From NCBI RefSeq assembly GCF_009755815.1, contig NZ_WRPK01000001.1, positions 620,001 through 684,000 of the forward strand: a DNA stretch of 64,000 bases, read 5' to 3'. A program made the position numbers and the translations under genes. Source of the DNA: Flavisphingomonas formosensis (lineage in GTDB: Bacteria; Pseudomonadota; Alphaproteobacteria; Sphingomonadales; Sphingomonadaceae). Below the pieces are notes generated by a model, which was not told where the DNA came from, searched no databases, and saw only the letters and a program-made list of their open reading frames with translations. Of the stretch, positions 44,042 through 53,200 are shown piece by piece (positions within the stretch are counted from its first letter, which is position 1; each line of letters starts with the position of its first letter).

Positions 44042-44794
44042 ATGCTCAAATCCATCCTCGGCCTGTCGGCCGTCGCGCTCGCTGCTGCTCTTGCGACGCC
44101 CGCCTTTGCCGACGACGATAATCTCGGACTGACGATCAACGGTGGAGCGACCGTCGTCAGCGATTATCGGTTCCGCGGTATTTCCCAGACCAACAAGCAT
44201 TTCGCCATTCAGGGCACGCTCACCATCTCGCATACGTCGGGTTTCTATGTGAGCACCTGGGGTTCTTCGATCGACGATTATGTCGCCAATGGCAGCGATC
44301 AGGAGATCGATCTGATCGCCGGCTATAAGAAGACTTTCAGCGGTGTGACCGTCGATGGCGGTGTGCTCTATTATTACTATCCGGGTTCGGGCGGCATCAA
44401 CAGCGACTTCGTCGAGCCTTATTTCTCGGTCAGCGGCGCCATCGGCCCGGTCACCGGCAAGGTCGGCGTCGCCTATGCGCCGAAGCAGCATGCGATCGCG
44501 TGGGATCATGAGCGCGACGACAATCTCTATGCCTATGCCGAGCTGTCCGGCGCGATCCCGGGAACGCCGCTCACCATCGGCACGCATCTCGGCGTGAACA
44601 AGGGCCGCAGCTTCCTGACCGCAGGCCTCAAGGATTATGTCGATTGGAACGTCAACGTGAGCTACACGTGGAAGAACCTGACGTTCGGCGTGACCTATGT
44701 CGACACCGACGCGCCTAAGGATCGTTTCGTGTCCTTCACGGGCCGCGACGTCGCGAAGGCGGGTTTCCTCGGATCGATCGGCGTATCTTTCTGA
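44042..44794 (+). CDS. TorF family putative outer-membrane porin (first copy)
   Basis: 250 aa. The signal peptide ends at 'ATPAFADDD'. The mature part starts 'GLTINGGATVVSDYRFRGISQTNKHFAIQGTLTISH', the signature of the TIGR02001/TorF group, and continues as alternating beta strands to a C-terminal Phe ('GSIGVSF'), the outer-membrane insertion signal. ATG 44042 has AAGGGG upstream. A terminator follows 26 nt after the stop, and a paralogue lies next to it. The substrate is unknown. Confidence 0.88.
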   Translation: MLKSILGLSAVALAAALATPAFADDDNLGLTINGGATVVSDYRFRGISQTNKHFAIQGTLTISHTSGFYVSTWGSSIDDYVANGSDQEIDLIAGYKKTFSGVTVDGGVLYYYYPGSGGINSDFVEPYFSVSGAIGPVTGKVGVAYAPKQHAIAWDHERDDNLYAYAELSGAIPGTPLTIGTHLGVNKGRSFLTAGLKDYVDWNVNVSYTWKNLTFGVTYVDTDAPKDRFVSFTGRDVAKAGFLGSIGVSF

Positions 44795-44820
44795 TCTGAT
44801 AACCTTTTCGATCTAGAAGG

Positions 44821-44850
44821 GAGCCGTGGCCGCGAGGCTGCGGCTCTTTT
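44821..44850 (+). terminator. Terminator after the first TorF-type gene
   Basis: GAGCCG (44821-44826) pairs with CGGCTC (44841-44846), with an inner GCC/GGC pair and GCGA loop, followed by TTTT (44847-44850). Confidence 0.75.
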
Positions 44851-44929
44851 CGTTTGAGACGCGCCTCCCGACCTTGTGAGGAAATCCGACGGGCCTGCGA
44901 CGACGCAGCACCCGGCGGGCCGTGGGGGG

Positions 44930-45664
44930 ATGACTTTGCGCAGGCGTTTGCTCGCCCTGTTCGCCGCAGCCTTGCTGACCGGTGGGGGCCCCGCCGTAGC
45001 CGGTGCGATCGGCGATACCGGTCTCAACCTGTCCGGAACGGCCACATTCGTTTCCGACTATCGCTATCGCGGCGTATCCCAGACGATGGGCGAACCTGCC
45101 CCCCAGTTCGGGCTGACGGTACGGCAGAAGGACGGCTTCTACGCGGGCGCCTGGGCGTCCTACGTCCGCTTCTATCCCCGCAGCTGGGATGGCTATTCCA
45201 ACGGCGCGCACACCGAACTCGACTTCTACGGCGGCTGGACGGGTAAGGTCGCACGGAACACCGCGATCGATGTCGGCTTCACCTATTACAGCTTTCCGGG
45301 CGTTACCGGCGACAACGACCTGGGCGAGGCTACGCTCGTGATCGTCCAGGCGATCGGCAAGGCGGAGGTGAGGATCGGCGGGGCTTATGACTGGCGGCAG
45401 GGCGCCATGGCCGATCGCGTCACCTACCTGTACGGCGAAGGGGTGCTGCCGATCATCCACGCGCGCTTCGCGTTGCGCGCGCACGCTGGCCGCACCCTTT
45501 ACGGGCCGCGATACCAGGATACGCAGGATTATTGGGATTGGTCGCTGGGGGGCGAGGCGCGCTTCGGCCGCGTCACTGCCGGGCTGTCCTACATCGACAC
45601 CGATCTGCGTGACGTGCCCCACGCGGGCGCGGGCGTGATCGCGTCCGTCGGTTTCGCCTTCTGA
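44930..45664 (+). CDS. TorF family putative outer-membrane porin (second copy)
   Basis: 244 aa. The signal peptide (~25 aa, 'LLALFAAALLTGGGPAVAGA') is followed by 'GLNLSGTATFVSDYRYRGVSQTMGEPAPQFGLTV', paralogous to the upstream gene, and a barrel ending 'IASVGFAF'. ATG 44930 directly abuts a GGGGGG run; a TTG 6 nt later is a possible true start. It probably has its own promoter, because a terminator separates it from the first copy. Its stop is 9 nt from the convergent ABC ATPase stop. Confidence 0.85.
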   Translation: MTLRRRLLALFAAALLTGGGPAVAGAIGDTGLNLSGTATFVSDYRYRGVSQTMGEPAPQFGLTVRQKDGFYAGAWASYVRFYPRSWDGYSNGAHTELDFYGGWTGKVARNTAIDVGFTYYSFPGVTGDNDLGEATLVIVQAIGKAEVRIGGAYDWRQGAMADRVTYLYGEGVLPIIHARFALRAHAGRTLYGPRYQDTQDYWDWSLGGEARFGRVTAGLSYIDTDLRDVPHAGAGVIASVGFAF

Positions 45665-45673
45665 GGGAGGCGG

Positions 45674-47224
45674 TCACGTGCTGGCGGCTACCAGTCGCTG
45701 CGTGACGGGGTGAGCGGGCGCGGCGATGATGCGCTCCGTTGGCCCTTCCTCGACGATCCGGCCGTCATCCATCACCAGAATGCGATGGCACAGCCGCCGT
45801 GCCGCGGCGAGGTCGTGGCTGATCATCAGCAGGGCGAGACCGCGCGTGCGCTGTAATCGCTCGAGCAGCGCAAGCACCCGGCCGGCGACCAGCACGTCCA
45901 GCGCCGAAGTGGCCTCGTCGAGCAGCAGCAGCTCCGGATCGGCCACGATGGCGCGTGCTATCGCCACGCGCTGCGCCTGACCGCCCGAGAGGACATTGGG
46001 CCGGCGATCGGCATAGCCCGTATCCAGCTCGACCTCGCCGAGCGCTCGCATGACCCGGTCGCGGCGCGCGGCGGCGTCGAGTTCCGGGCGCAGATGGTGG
46101 AGAGGTTCCGCGACTATGTCCGCGACCTGCCAGCGCGGATCGAGGCTCGCTACAGGATCCTGGAAGACCGGCTGGATCAGTCGGCGCAGGAGCGGCGTCA
46201 TGCGCGTTCGCGACGGCAACGGTGTGCCGCGCCAGTCCACCGTCCCATGATCGGCGGGCCCAATGCGCGCAACGGCACGGGCCAGCGTGGATTTGCCCGA
46301 ACCCGATCCGCCGACCAGCGCGACGGCTTCGCCCTCAGCGATGCTAAGCGCGGCATTTTCGACCGCGACGGCACGGCCGCGCCGCCAGCCGGGGCGCGGG
46401 AAGGAGACGCGGACGTCCCGCGCAGCCAGCAGCGTTTCGCCGGGCGCCGGCAGCGCCGGTGCAGGATCGTCGAGACGAGGCGTAGCGGCGAGCAGCGCGC
46501 GGGTATAGGCGCTGGCTGGCGCTGCCAGCAACTGGGCCGCCGCGCCGCTCTCCTCCACCCGGCCCTGATTGAGCACGACGATTCGATCGGCGTGATCGGC
46601 CACGGATGCGAGATCGTGGCTGACCAGCAGCAGCGCAAGTCCTTCCTCGCGCCGCAGCCGCGTCAGCAGCGCCATCATCTCGCCGCGCAATATGGCGTCC
46701 AGCGCGCTGGTCGGCTCGTCGGCCACCAGCAGCCGCGGGCGGTGTGCGATCGCCATGGCAATCAGCACGCGCTGGCGCTGTCCGCCGGAGAGGCGGTGGG
46801 GATGGTGGTGCAGTCGTTCCTCCGGCCGATCGAGCCCGACGCGCGCCAACGCCGCCGTGAGTTCCCCTCGACCGGGGCGGGGGGCGCCCGCTTGCATCCA
46901 AGCCTCCGCAAGCTGCGCACCGATCGTCAGATGCGGTGTCAGCGCGGTCAACGGCTGCTGGAAGATGAAGCCCGCTGCGCGGGCGCGGATTCCGGCCAGC
47001 GCGCGTTCCGGCCGGCCGATAAGTTCTTCGCCGATCAACCTCGCAGAGCCGGTGGCGCGCATCGGCGTGAGGCCGAAGGGGGTGAGGCAGGTGAGGCTCT
47101 TGCCGGAGCCCGATCCGCCGATCAGCGCGACGCATTCGCCGCGCGCGATCGCGAAGCCGACATCCTGCACCAGCGGCGTCTCGCCATGGAAGATGCGCAG
47201 CCTCTCGACCGCATAGACGGTCAT
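45674..47224 (-). CDS. Dipeptide/oligopeptide-type ABC transporter, fused double ATP-binding protein
   Basis: 516 aa with two complete nucleotide-binding domains (DppD+DppF-like, as in YejF). Domain 1: 'GGSGSGKSLT', 'LSGGQRQRVLIAMAIA', 'LLVADEPTSALDA'. Domain 2: 'GGSGSGKSTLARAV', 'LSGGQAQRVAIARAIV', 'LLLLDEATSALDV'. It energises uptake through the two permeases encoded just upstream. The ATG at 47224 overlaps the permease stop by 4 nt; the longer open frame to 47758 is antiparallel-phase noise over the permease. No binding-protein gene is adjacent. Confidence 0.92.
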   Translation of the reverse strand: MTVYAVERLRIFHGETPLVQDVGFAIARGECVALIGGSGSGKSLTCLTPFGLTPMRATGSARLIGEELIGRPERALAGIRARAAGFIFQQPLTALTPHLTIGAQLAEAWMQAGAPRPGRGELTAALARVGLDRPEERLHHHPHRLSGGQRQRVLIAMAIAHRPRLLVADEPTSALDAILRGEMMALLTRLRREEGLALLLVSHDLASVADHADRIVVLNQGRVEESGAAAQLLAAPASAYTRALLAATPRLDDPAPALPAPGETLLAARDVRVSFPRPGWRRGRAVAVENAALSIAEGEAVALVGGSGSGKSTLARAVARIGPADHGTVDWRGTPLPSRTRMTPLLRRLIQPVFQDPVASLDPRWQVADIVAEPLHHLRPELDAAARRDRVMRALGEVELDTGYADRRPNVLSGGQAQRVAIARAIVADPELLLLDEATSALDVLVAGRVLALLERLQRTRGLALLMISHDLAAARRLCHRILVMDDGRIVEEGPTERIIAAPAHPVTQRLVAAST

Positions 47225-48009
47225 GCGCCCACCTGATCGCGCAGCCGTTCGCCGGCGAGGGTGAGGCAGACGAGGATCGCGACCAGCAGCAGTCCGGGGA
47301 CGAGCAGGGCGTGCGGCGCGATGTCCATGTCGTCCGCGCCATCCTTGACGAGGATGCCGAGCGAGGTCAGCGGCTCTTGCACACCGAGGCCGAGGAATGA
47401 GAGGAAACTTTCCACCATCACCACCTGCGGCACGGTGAGCAGGAGATAGGCGAGTGCGATGCCGGCGAGATTGGGCAGCACATGGCCTATGACGATCCGC
47501 ACCGGCCGCGCGCCCGCGGCCTCCGCGGCGATGACGAAGGGACGTTCGCGCAGGGCCAGTACCTGGCCGCGCACGACGCGCGCCATGGTCAGCCACTCTA
47601 CCGCACCGATTCCGAGGAAGACGAGCAGGATGGATCGGCCGAACAGCACCATCAGCAGGATCACGACGAACATGAAGGGCAGGGCATAGAGCGCATCGAC
47701 GATGCGCATCATCGCCTCGTCCGTCCGTCCGCCGATCCAGCCCGCCGCCGCGCCCCACGCGACGCCGATGACGAGCGCGACCAGTGCCGCTGCGGCGGCG
47801 ACCGCCAGAGTGACGCGGGTGCCGACAAGCGTGCGGGCGAGCAGGTCGCGCCCGACGCTGTCGGTGCCGAGCAGGTGGCCGGGGCTGAGCGGCGGCGCCC
47901 GCACCGCGCTCCAGTCGATCGCATCGTAGCGCCAGGGCAGGGCGGCGGGGCCGGCCAGCGCGGCGAGCAGGACCAGCGCGAGCAGGACCAGCGGCACGCG
48001 CGCCCTCAT
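47221..48009 (-). CDS. Dipeptide/oligopeptide-type ABC permease (DppC-like)
   Basis: 262 aa with an N-terminal signal-like helix and about five further membrane segments. 'PGHLLGTDSVGRDLLARTLVGTRVTLAVA' is typical of the OppC/DppC N-terminal part, and the EAA-like loop reads 'VIAAEAAGARPVRIVIGHVLPNL'. It pairs with the DppB-like permease. Overlaps both neighbours by 4 nt. Confidence 0.92.
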   Translation of the reverse strand: MRARVPLVLLALVLLAALAGPAALPWRYDAIDWSAVRAPPLSPGHLLGTDSVGRDLLARTLVGTRVTLAVAAAAALVALVIGVAWGAAAGWIGGRTDEAMMRIVDALYALPFMFVVILLMVLFGRSILLVFLGIGAVEWLTMARVVRGQVLALRERPFVIAAEAAGARPVRIVIGHVLPNLAGIALAYLLLTVPQVVMVESFLSFLGLGVQEPLTSLGILVKDGADDMDIAPHALLVPGLLLVAILVCLTLAGERLRDQVGA

Positions 48010-48926
48010 GCCCGGATCCTCGGATCGAGCCAGCCGTAAAGCAGGTCGGCGAACAGGTTGAAGAGGATGATCAGCCCGGCGTAGAGCGTCACCACCCCGA
48101 GCACGAGCGGATAGTCCCGGTTGAGCGCGCCCTGCACGAAATAGCGGCCGAGCCCGGGCAGGGCGAACACCGTCTCGATCACGACCGCGCCGGTCAGCAG
48201 GCCGGCGGCGGCCGGACCGAGATAGGAGGCGACGGGCAGCAGCGCCGGGCGGAGCGCATGGCGGATGAGGATACGGGCCGGGGAGAGGCCGCGCGCGCGG
48301 GCGCTACGGATATGATCCTGGCCGAGCACGCCGGCGAGGCCGGCGCGGGAGAGCTTGGCTACGGCACCCGCGACCGGCAAGGCGAGGGCGATCACCGGCA
48401 GGACGAGATGCGCCGGATCGCCGTCCGCCCAGCCGGAGACGGGAAGCCAACCCATGCCGAGGCCGAAGACGAGAACGAGCAGGGGGCCGGTGACGAAGCT
48501 GGGCAGCGCGGTGAGCAGGGTGGCTGCAAGCATCAGCAGCGCATCGGGCCAGCGCCCGGGCCATGCCGCGGCGGCGAGCCCGGCCGCGAGGCCGAGACCA
48601 AGCGCGACGAGCAGGGCGAGCGCGCCGAGCGTCAGCGAGACCGGCAGGCCCTGCCGGACGAGATCGGTGACCGTGAAATCGCGGTAGACCAGCGAGGGGC
48701 CGAAATCGCCCCGGGCGAGGCGGCCGACATAAAGCACGGCCTGTTCGGGAAGTGGCTTGTCCAGTCCGTAGCTGCGCTCCAGCGCGGCGCGGGTGGCGGG
48801 ATCGAGCGGCCTCTCGCCGTCGAACGGCCCCCCCGGCGCGATACGCATCAGCAGGAAGGACAGGAGGATCACCGCCGCCAACGTCGGCAGCGCGGTGAAC
48901 AGGCGGCGTATGATCAGGCGGAGCAT
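48006..48926 (-). CDS. Dipeptide/oligopeptide-type ABC permease (DppB-like)
   Basis: 306 aa with six membrane helices. The DppB start 'LIIRRLFTALPTLAAVILLSFLLMRIAPGGPFD' and the EAA loop 'IRSARARGLSPARILIRHALRPALLPV' are clear. It is the first gene of the B-C-DF operon; upstream lies a 264-nt spacer and then DUF3035. A periplasmic binding protein, usually the first gene, is missing. Confidence 0.92.
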   Translation of the reverse strand: MLRLIIRRLFTALPTLAAVILLSFLLMRIAPGGPFDGERPLDPATRAALERSYGLDKPLPEQAVLYVGRLARGDFGPSLVYRDFTVTDLVRQGLPVSLTLGALALLVALGLGLAAGLAAAAWPGRWPDALLMLAATLLTALPSFVTGPLLVLVFGLGMGWLPVSGWADGDPAHLVLPVIALALPVAGAVAKLSRAGLAGVLGQDHIRSARARGLSPARILIRHALRPALLPVASYLGPAAAGLLTGAVVIETVFALPGLGRYFVQGALNRDYPLVLGVVTLYAGLIILFNLFADLLYGWLDPRIRA

Positions 48927-49090
48927 GCTGCCAGCCGGTCTGGGATCAAGTTTGCATTAGCAATCGCTTCATCCTCGCCCAAAGGGGGAGGGGAACCACG
49001 CATAGCGCGATGGAGGGGCGAGTCGCCCTCAAACAGCGTTGTGCATGCCGTTAGCGGGGCCCCCCACCATGCTACGCATGCGGTCGAGCG

Positions 49091-49116
49091 AGATTGTGTC
49101 CCCCCGGACACAATCT
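49091..49116. terminator. Perfect 11-bp hairpin between DUF3035 and the ABC permease
   Basis: AGATTGTGTCC (49091-49101) and GGACACAATCT (49106-49116) are perfect inverted repeats with loop CCCC, ~75 nt past the DUF3035 stop on its strand. No U-tract follows. It may end the lspA transcript or bind a regulator of the transporter. The flanking spacer 48927-49190 holds further short inverted repeats and no gene. Confidence 0.5.
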
Positions 49117-49190
49117 TCGCGCTGGGAGCATGCCAAAGCTCGAACGCCCTCTCCCTTCGAGGGAGGATGAGGGCTTCCGCCGATCGCCGA

Positions 49191-49616
49191 TCACTGCGGC
49201 GTGGAAACCGTCGCTTCCGGAGCGTTGTTGCCGGCAGGGGCGGAGAGGATGTCCTTTGTCACGGCGCCCTTGTCGACGACCGCCGTGTCGGGATCGCCGA
49301 CATTCGAGCGGATGCCGGTGGCGGCGTTTTGGGCGCCCGCCTGGTTCAGGATCGCATTCTCGCCGGCACCGCGGGGCGCCTGGCCGCCGAACATCGCCTG
49401 CAGTGCCTGGGTGGAGCTATCCGCCTCTTGCGGACGCGGCGCCCCCGGCTTGGGTGGATTGAGCGCATAATCGGGCGGGATCACCAGCGGCGCGCGACGC
49501 CCGACGGCGAATTCGTCCAGCCCCGAGCGGCCGAACACGCCCTTCTTGCCGCCGCCGCAGCCGGTCAGCGCAAGGGCCCCCGCTACAAGGGCCAAACCCA
49601 AAACCGCCTTACGCAT
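49191..49616 (-). CDS. DUF3035 lipoprotein
   Basis: 141 aa. Lipoprotein signal 'GLALVAGALALTGC' (lipobox LTGC); the mature protein has 'DEFAVGRRAPLVIPPDYALNPPKPGAPRP', the DUF3035 hallmark, and a Gln/Ala/Asn-rich C-terminus. Found next to lspA in alphaproteobacteria. Function unknown; probably processed by its neighbour LspA. Overlaps lspA by 8 nt. Confidence 0.9.
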   Translation of the reverse strand: MRKAVLGLALVAGALALTGCGGGKKGVFGRSGLDEFAVGRRAPLVIPPDYALNPPKPGAPRPQEADSSTQALQAMFGGQAPRGAGENAILNQAGAQNAATGIRSNVGDPDTAVVDKGAVTKDILSAPAGNNAPEATVSTPQ

Positions 49617-50109
49617 GCAAATCCTCCGCCGGGCCGGGCTTCTGGCGAGTCAGCAGCGCACGCAGAAGCAGAAGCAGGACGCCGATGGTAATGGCAGCAT
49701 CGGCGACATTGAAGACCAAAAAGGGATGGATGTCCCCGAAATGCAGATCGAGGAAATCGACCACGAAGCCGAAGCGCAGCCGGTCGAGGATATTGCCCAG
49801 CGCCCCGCCGAGCACGAGACCGAGCGCGAACGCATCTCCACGCACCTTCTCCCGCCACAACCAGACGAGCACGCCCGTCGCGATCGCCGCTGTGAGGCCG
49901 ACCAGCAGCCAGCGGCCGAGCGGCGTAGTCGCGGTCAGGAAACCCATTGAGACGCCATGATTTCCGACCCAGCTGAGCTGGAAGATCGGCAGCAGCTCGA
50001 TCGTGCCGCGGAATGGCAGTTGAAGATGCTCGACGACCAGCCACTTCACGAGCTGGTCGACGAAGAAGACGAAGCCAGCGGTGGCGAGGCCAAGGGTGCG
50101 GCCGTTCAT
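49609..50109 (-). CDS. lspA: Lipoprotein signal peptidase (signal peptidase II)
   Basis: 166 aa with four membrane helices. The catalytic Asp residues are in 'GALGNILDRLRFGFVVDFLD' and 'PFLVFNVADAAITIGV'. It cleaves prolipoprotein signal peptides before the lipidated Cys, and several lipoproteins predicted in this window would be its substrates. Order ileS-lspA is conserved; a repeat-bearing 114-nt gap separates it from ileS. Confidence 0.95.
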   Translation of the reverse strand: MNGRTLGLATAGFVFFVDQLVKWLVVEHLQLPFRGTIELLPIFQLSWVGNHGVSMGFLTATTPLGRWLLVGLTAAIATGVLVWLWREKVRGDAFALGLVLGGALGNILDRLRFGFVVDFLDLHFGDIHPFLVFNVADAAITIGVLLLLLRALLTRQKPGPAEDLHA

Positions 50110-50124
50110 GATTGTGCTCCCGTC

Positions 50125-50144
50125 ATCCCAGTGAAAGCTGGGAT
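50125..50144. repeat. Short palindromic repeat (CATCCCAG..CTGGGAT type)
   Basis: ATCCCAG (50125-50131) and CTGGGAT (50138-50144) form a 7-bp hairpin between lspA and ileS. Related copies lie at 50181-50200, 54815-54834 and, degenerate, at 40548-40576 and 61105-61120. Confidence 0.6.
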
Positions 50145-50180
50145 CGCTCTCGACAAGCGAACGGCATGAGGGAGTAGGCG

Positions 50181-50200
50181 ACCCCAGCTTCCGCTGGGGT
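50181..50200. repeat. Short palindromic repeat (ACCCCAGC..GCTGGGGT)
   Basis: A perfect 8-bp stem, ACCCCAGC (50181-50188) with GCTGGGGT (50193-50200), loop TTCC, followed by GACG. It is an inverted companion of the copy at 50125-50144; the pair could also act as the ileS 3' structure. Confidence 0.6.
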
Positions 50201-50223
50201 GACGGCGAAGGTTGACCTCGGGA

Positions 50224-53200
50224 TTACCCATGCACGGCGCCTTCGCAGCGGTTGCACAGTGCGCCGTCCTGCTTCACCTCGCGCAGATGGCGCCAGCAGC
50301 GGCCGCACTTCTCATATTCGGTCTTGCGCGCCTCGATGCGGACCCAGTCCTCGGCATCCAGCGGCAGATCGCCGAGCTGCTGGGTCACGGCGGGATCGCC
50401 GTCGCAGACTTCGACCTTGGCGGTGATGGCGAGTTCGGCGAAATCGACGCCGTTCAGCAGCTCGGTATAGGCGGGGTGGTAGCTCAGCACCGTCAGATCC
50501 GCCTCCAGGCTGGATCCGACGATCTTCTCGCGCCGCATCGGCTCGATCTCGCGCGTCGCCTGGCCGCGCACCGAGCGCAACCGCCGCCAGCGCTGATCGA
50601 GCGCGGCGTCGTCCCAGGCAGTGTCGATCGCGGGCCATTCGAGCAGGTGGACGCTGCCGCCCTCGGGGAAGCGCGTGCCCCACACCTCTTCCGCGGTGAA
50701 GCAGAGGATCGGCGCGGCGTAGCGGACCAGCGCGTGGAACAGCATGTCGAGCACGGTGCGATAGGCGCGCCGCGTCGGCGCGTCGGGCGCGTCGCAGTAG
50801 AGGCTGTCCTTGCGGATATCGAAGAAGAAGGCGGAGAGATCGTTGTTGCAGAAATCGGTCAGCGCCCGCGCATAGCGGTTGAACTCGAATGCCGCGGTCG
50901 CTTCGCGCAGTTCCTCGTCCAGCTTCGCCAGCAGGTTGAGGATGTACCGCTCCAGCTCCGGCATCGCCGCCGGCGCCACCCGTTCCTCCTCGCCGAAGCC
51001 GTCGAGCGCGCCGAGCAGGTAGCGGAAGGTGTTGCGCAGCTTGCGATAGGCGTCCGAGGTGCCGGCGAGGATCTCCTTGCCGATGCGGACATCCTCGAAA
51101 TAGTCGGTCGAGGCGACCCACAGGCGCAGGATGTCGGCGCCGCTTTCATTGATGATCTTGAGCGGATCGACGACATTGCCGAGCGACTTGGACATTTTGC
51201 GGCCCTGGCCGTCGAGTGCGAAGCCGTGGGTCAGCACCGCGTCATAGGGCGCGCGGCCGCGCGTTCCGGCGCTTTCGAGCAGCGAGGACTGGAACCAGCC
51301 GCGATGCTGGTCGGAGCCTTCGAGATAGAGGTTGGCACGGGTGCCGGCGCCGTAGCGTGCCTCGATCACGAAGGCGTGGGTCGAGCCGCTGTCGAACCAG
51401 ACGTCGAGAATGTCGGTGACGGCCTCATAGTCCGCCGCGGCATAACTGGGGCCGAGCAGCGCCTGATGGTCGGCGGTGAACCAGGCGTCGGCGCCGCCGG
51501 CCTTGAACGCCTCGACGATGCGGGCATTGACCGTCGGATCGCGCAGATACTCGCCGGTCTTGCGGTTGACGTAGAGCGCGATCGGCACGCCCCAGGCGCG
51601 CTGGCGGCTGATCACCCAGTCGGGGCGCCCCTCCACCATCGCGTGGATGCGGTTGCGGCCCTTTTCGGGCACCCAGCGCGTCCGCTCGATCGCATCCAGC
51701 GCGATCTCGCGCAAGGTCGGCGCGTTGGACTGCTGGCTGGCGAGGATCGCTTCCTCCTCCGCACAGCGCGGCGCGGCGCTGTCCGCCACCGGCTTGTCCA
51801 TCGGGATGAACCATTGCGGCGTGCAGCGGAAGATCACCTTCGCCTTGGAGCGCCAGCTGTGCGGATAGCTATGCTTATAGTCGGCGCTGGCGGCGAGCAG
51901 CGCGCCCGCCTCGCGCAGGTCCGTGCAGATCGGGCCTTCGGGCGCGTTGAGCTTGGGCGCGATCACCGAGCCTTGGCCGCCCATCCATGCCCAGTCGTCG
52001 CGGTAGAAGCCGCTGTCGGTCACCGCGAAAACGGGATCGATGCCATGCGCCTTGCACAGCAGGAAATCGTCCTCGCCATGATCGGGCGCCATATGGACGA
52101 GGCCGGTGCCGGTGTCGGTGGTGACGAAATCGCCGGGCAGGAAGGGGCGGGGCTTGGCGAAGAAGCCGCCTTTGGCGTGCATCGGGTGACGCGCGACCGT
52201 GCCGGCAAGGTCTACGCCCCTAACAGCGAGAGGAACCCGATCCGAATCGCGATCTCGAGACTCGAAAGTGCTTTCATCGATATCGATCGTGACACCGCGA
52301 GCACCGAGAGCGGACAGGTCGAGTTTTGCAAGCTGCTGTTCAAGCCGCTCCTTGAAGGGCTTCACCAGATCGTGAGCTATCAACATCCGCTCGGCGAGCA
52401 ATCCGGAGCTTACTAGATGACGATCGACGGCGACACGAACATCTTCTGGATTCCTGCCGTCAAGAACGTCGACGACATCCAAATTGAGAACCAAAACGAC
52501 GTAGATAACATCCGGCCCATAGGCGATCGCTTGGTTGACCGGGATCGTCCAGGGCGTCGTCGTCCAGATCACCGCATGGGCGCCGACCAGCTCGGGGATC
52601 GGGCTCTCGACGATCTCGAACGCCACGTCGATCTGGGTGGACGTGATGTCCTCATATTCCACCTCGGCCTCGGCCAGGGCGGTCTTCTCGACCGGGCTCC
52701 ACATCACTGGTTTGGCGCCGCGGTAGAGCTGGCCGCTCTCGGCGAATTTCAGGAGCTCGCCGACGATCGCCGCCTCGGCGTCATATTTCATGGTGAGATA
52801 GGGATCGTCCCAGTCACCCATCACGCCGAGCCGCTTGAACTGCTCGCGCTGCACGTCGACCCATTTCTCGGCATAGGCGCGGCATTCGGCGCGGAACAGG
52901 ACGGGGTCGACCTCGTCCTTGTTCAGCTTCTTGGCGCGGTATTGCTCCTCCACCTTCCATTCGATCGGCAGGCCGTGGCAGTCCCAGCCGGGCACATAGG
53001 GCGCATCCTTGCCGAGCAGCGACTGGCTGCGGACGATGATGTCCTTCAGCACCTTGTTCATCGCATGGCCCATGTGGATGTCGCCATTGGCGTAGGGCGG
53101 GCCATCGTGGAGGATGAAGCGCTCGCGTCCTGCGCGGGCGGTACGCAGTGTGCCGTAGAGATCGTCTGCGGCCCATTTGGCGAGGATCGCCGGCTCCTTC

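Noticed and set aside
47225-47758. 178-codon N-terminal extension of the ABC ATPase
   Set aside because: It overlaps the DppC-like permease in another frame and is Arg/Pro-rich; the ABC domain begins at 47224.
50212-52416. 734-codon plus-strand open frame
   Set aside because: Antisense to ileS; no family motif.
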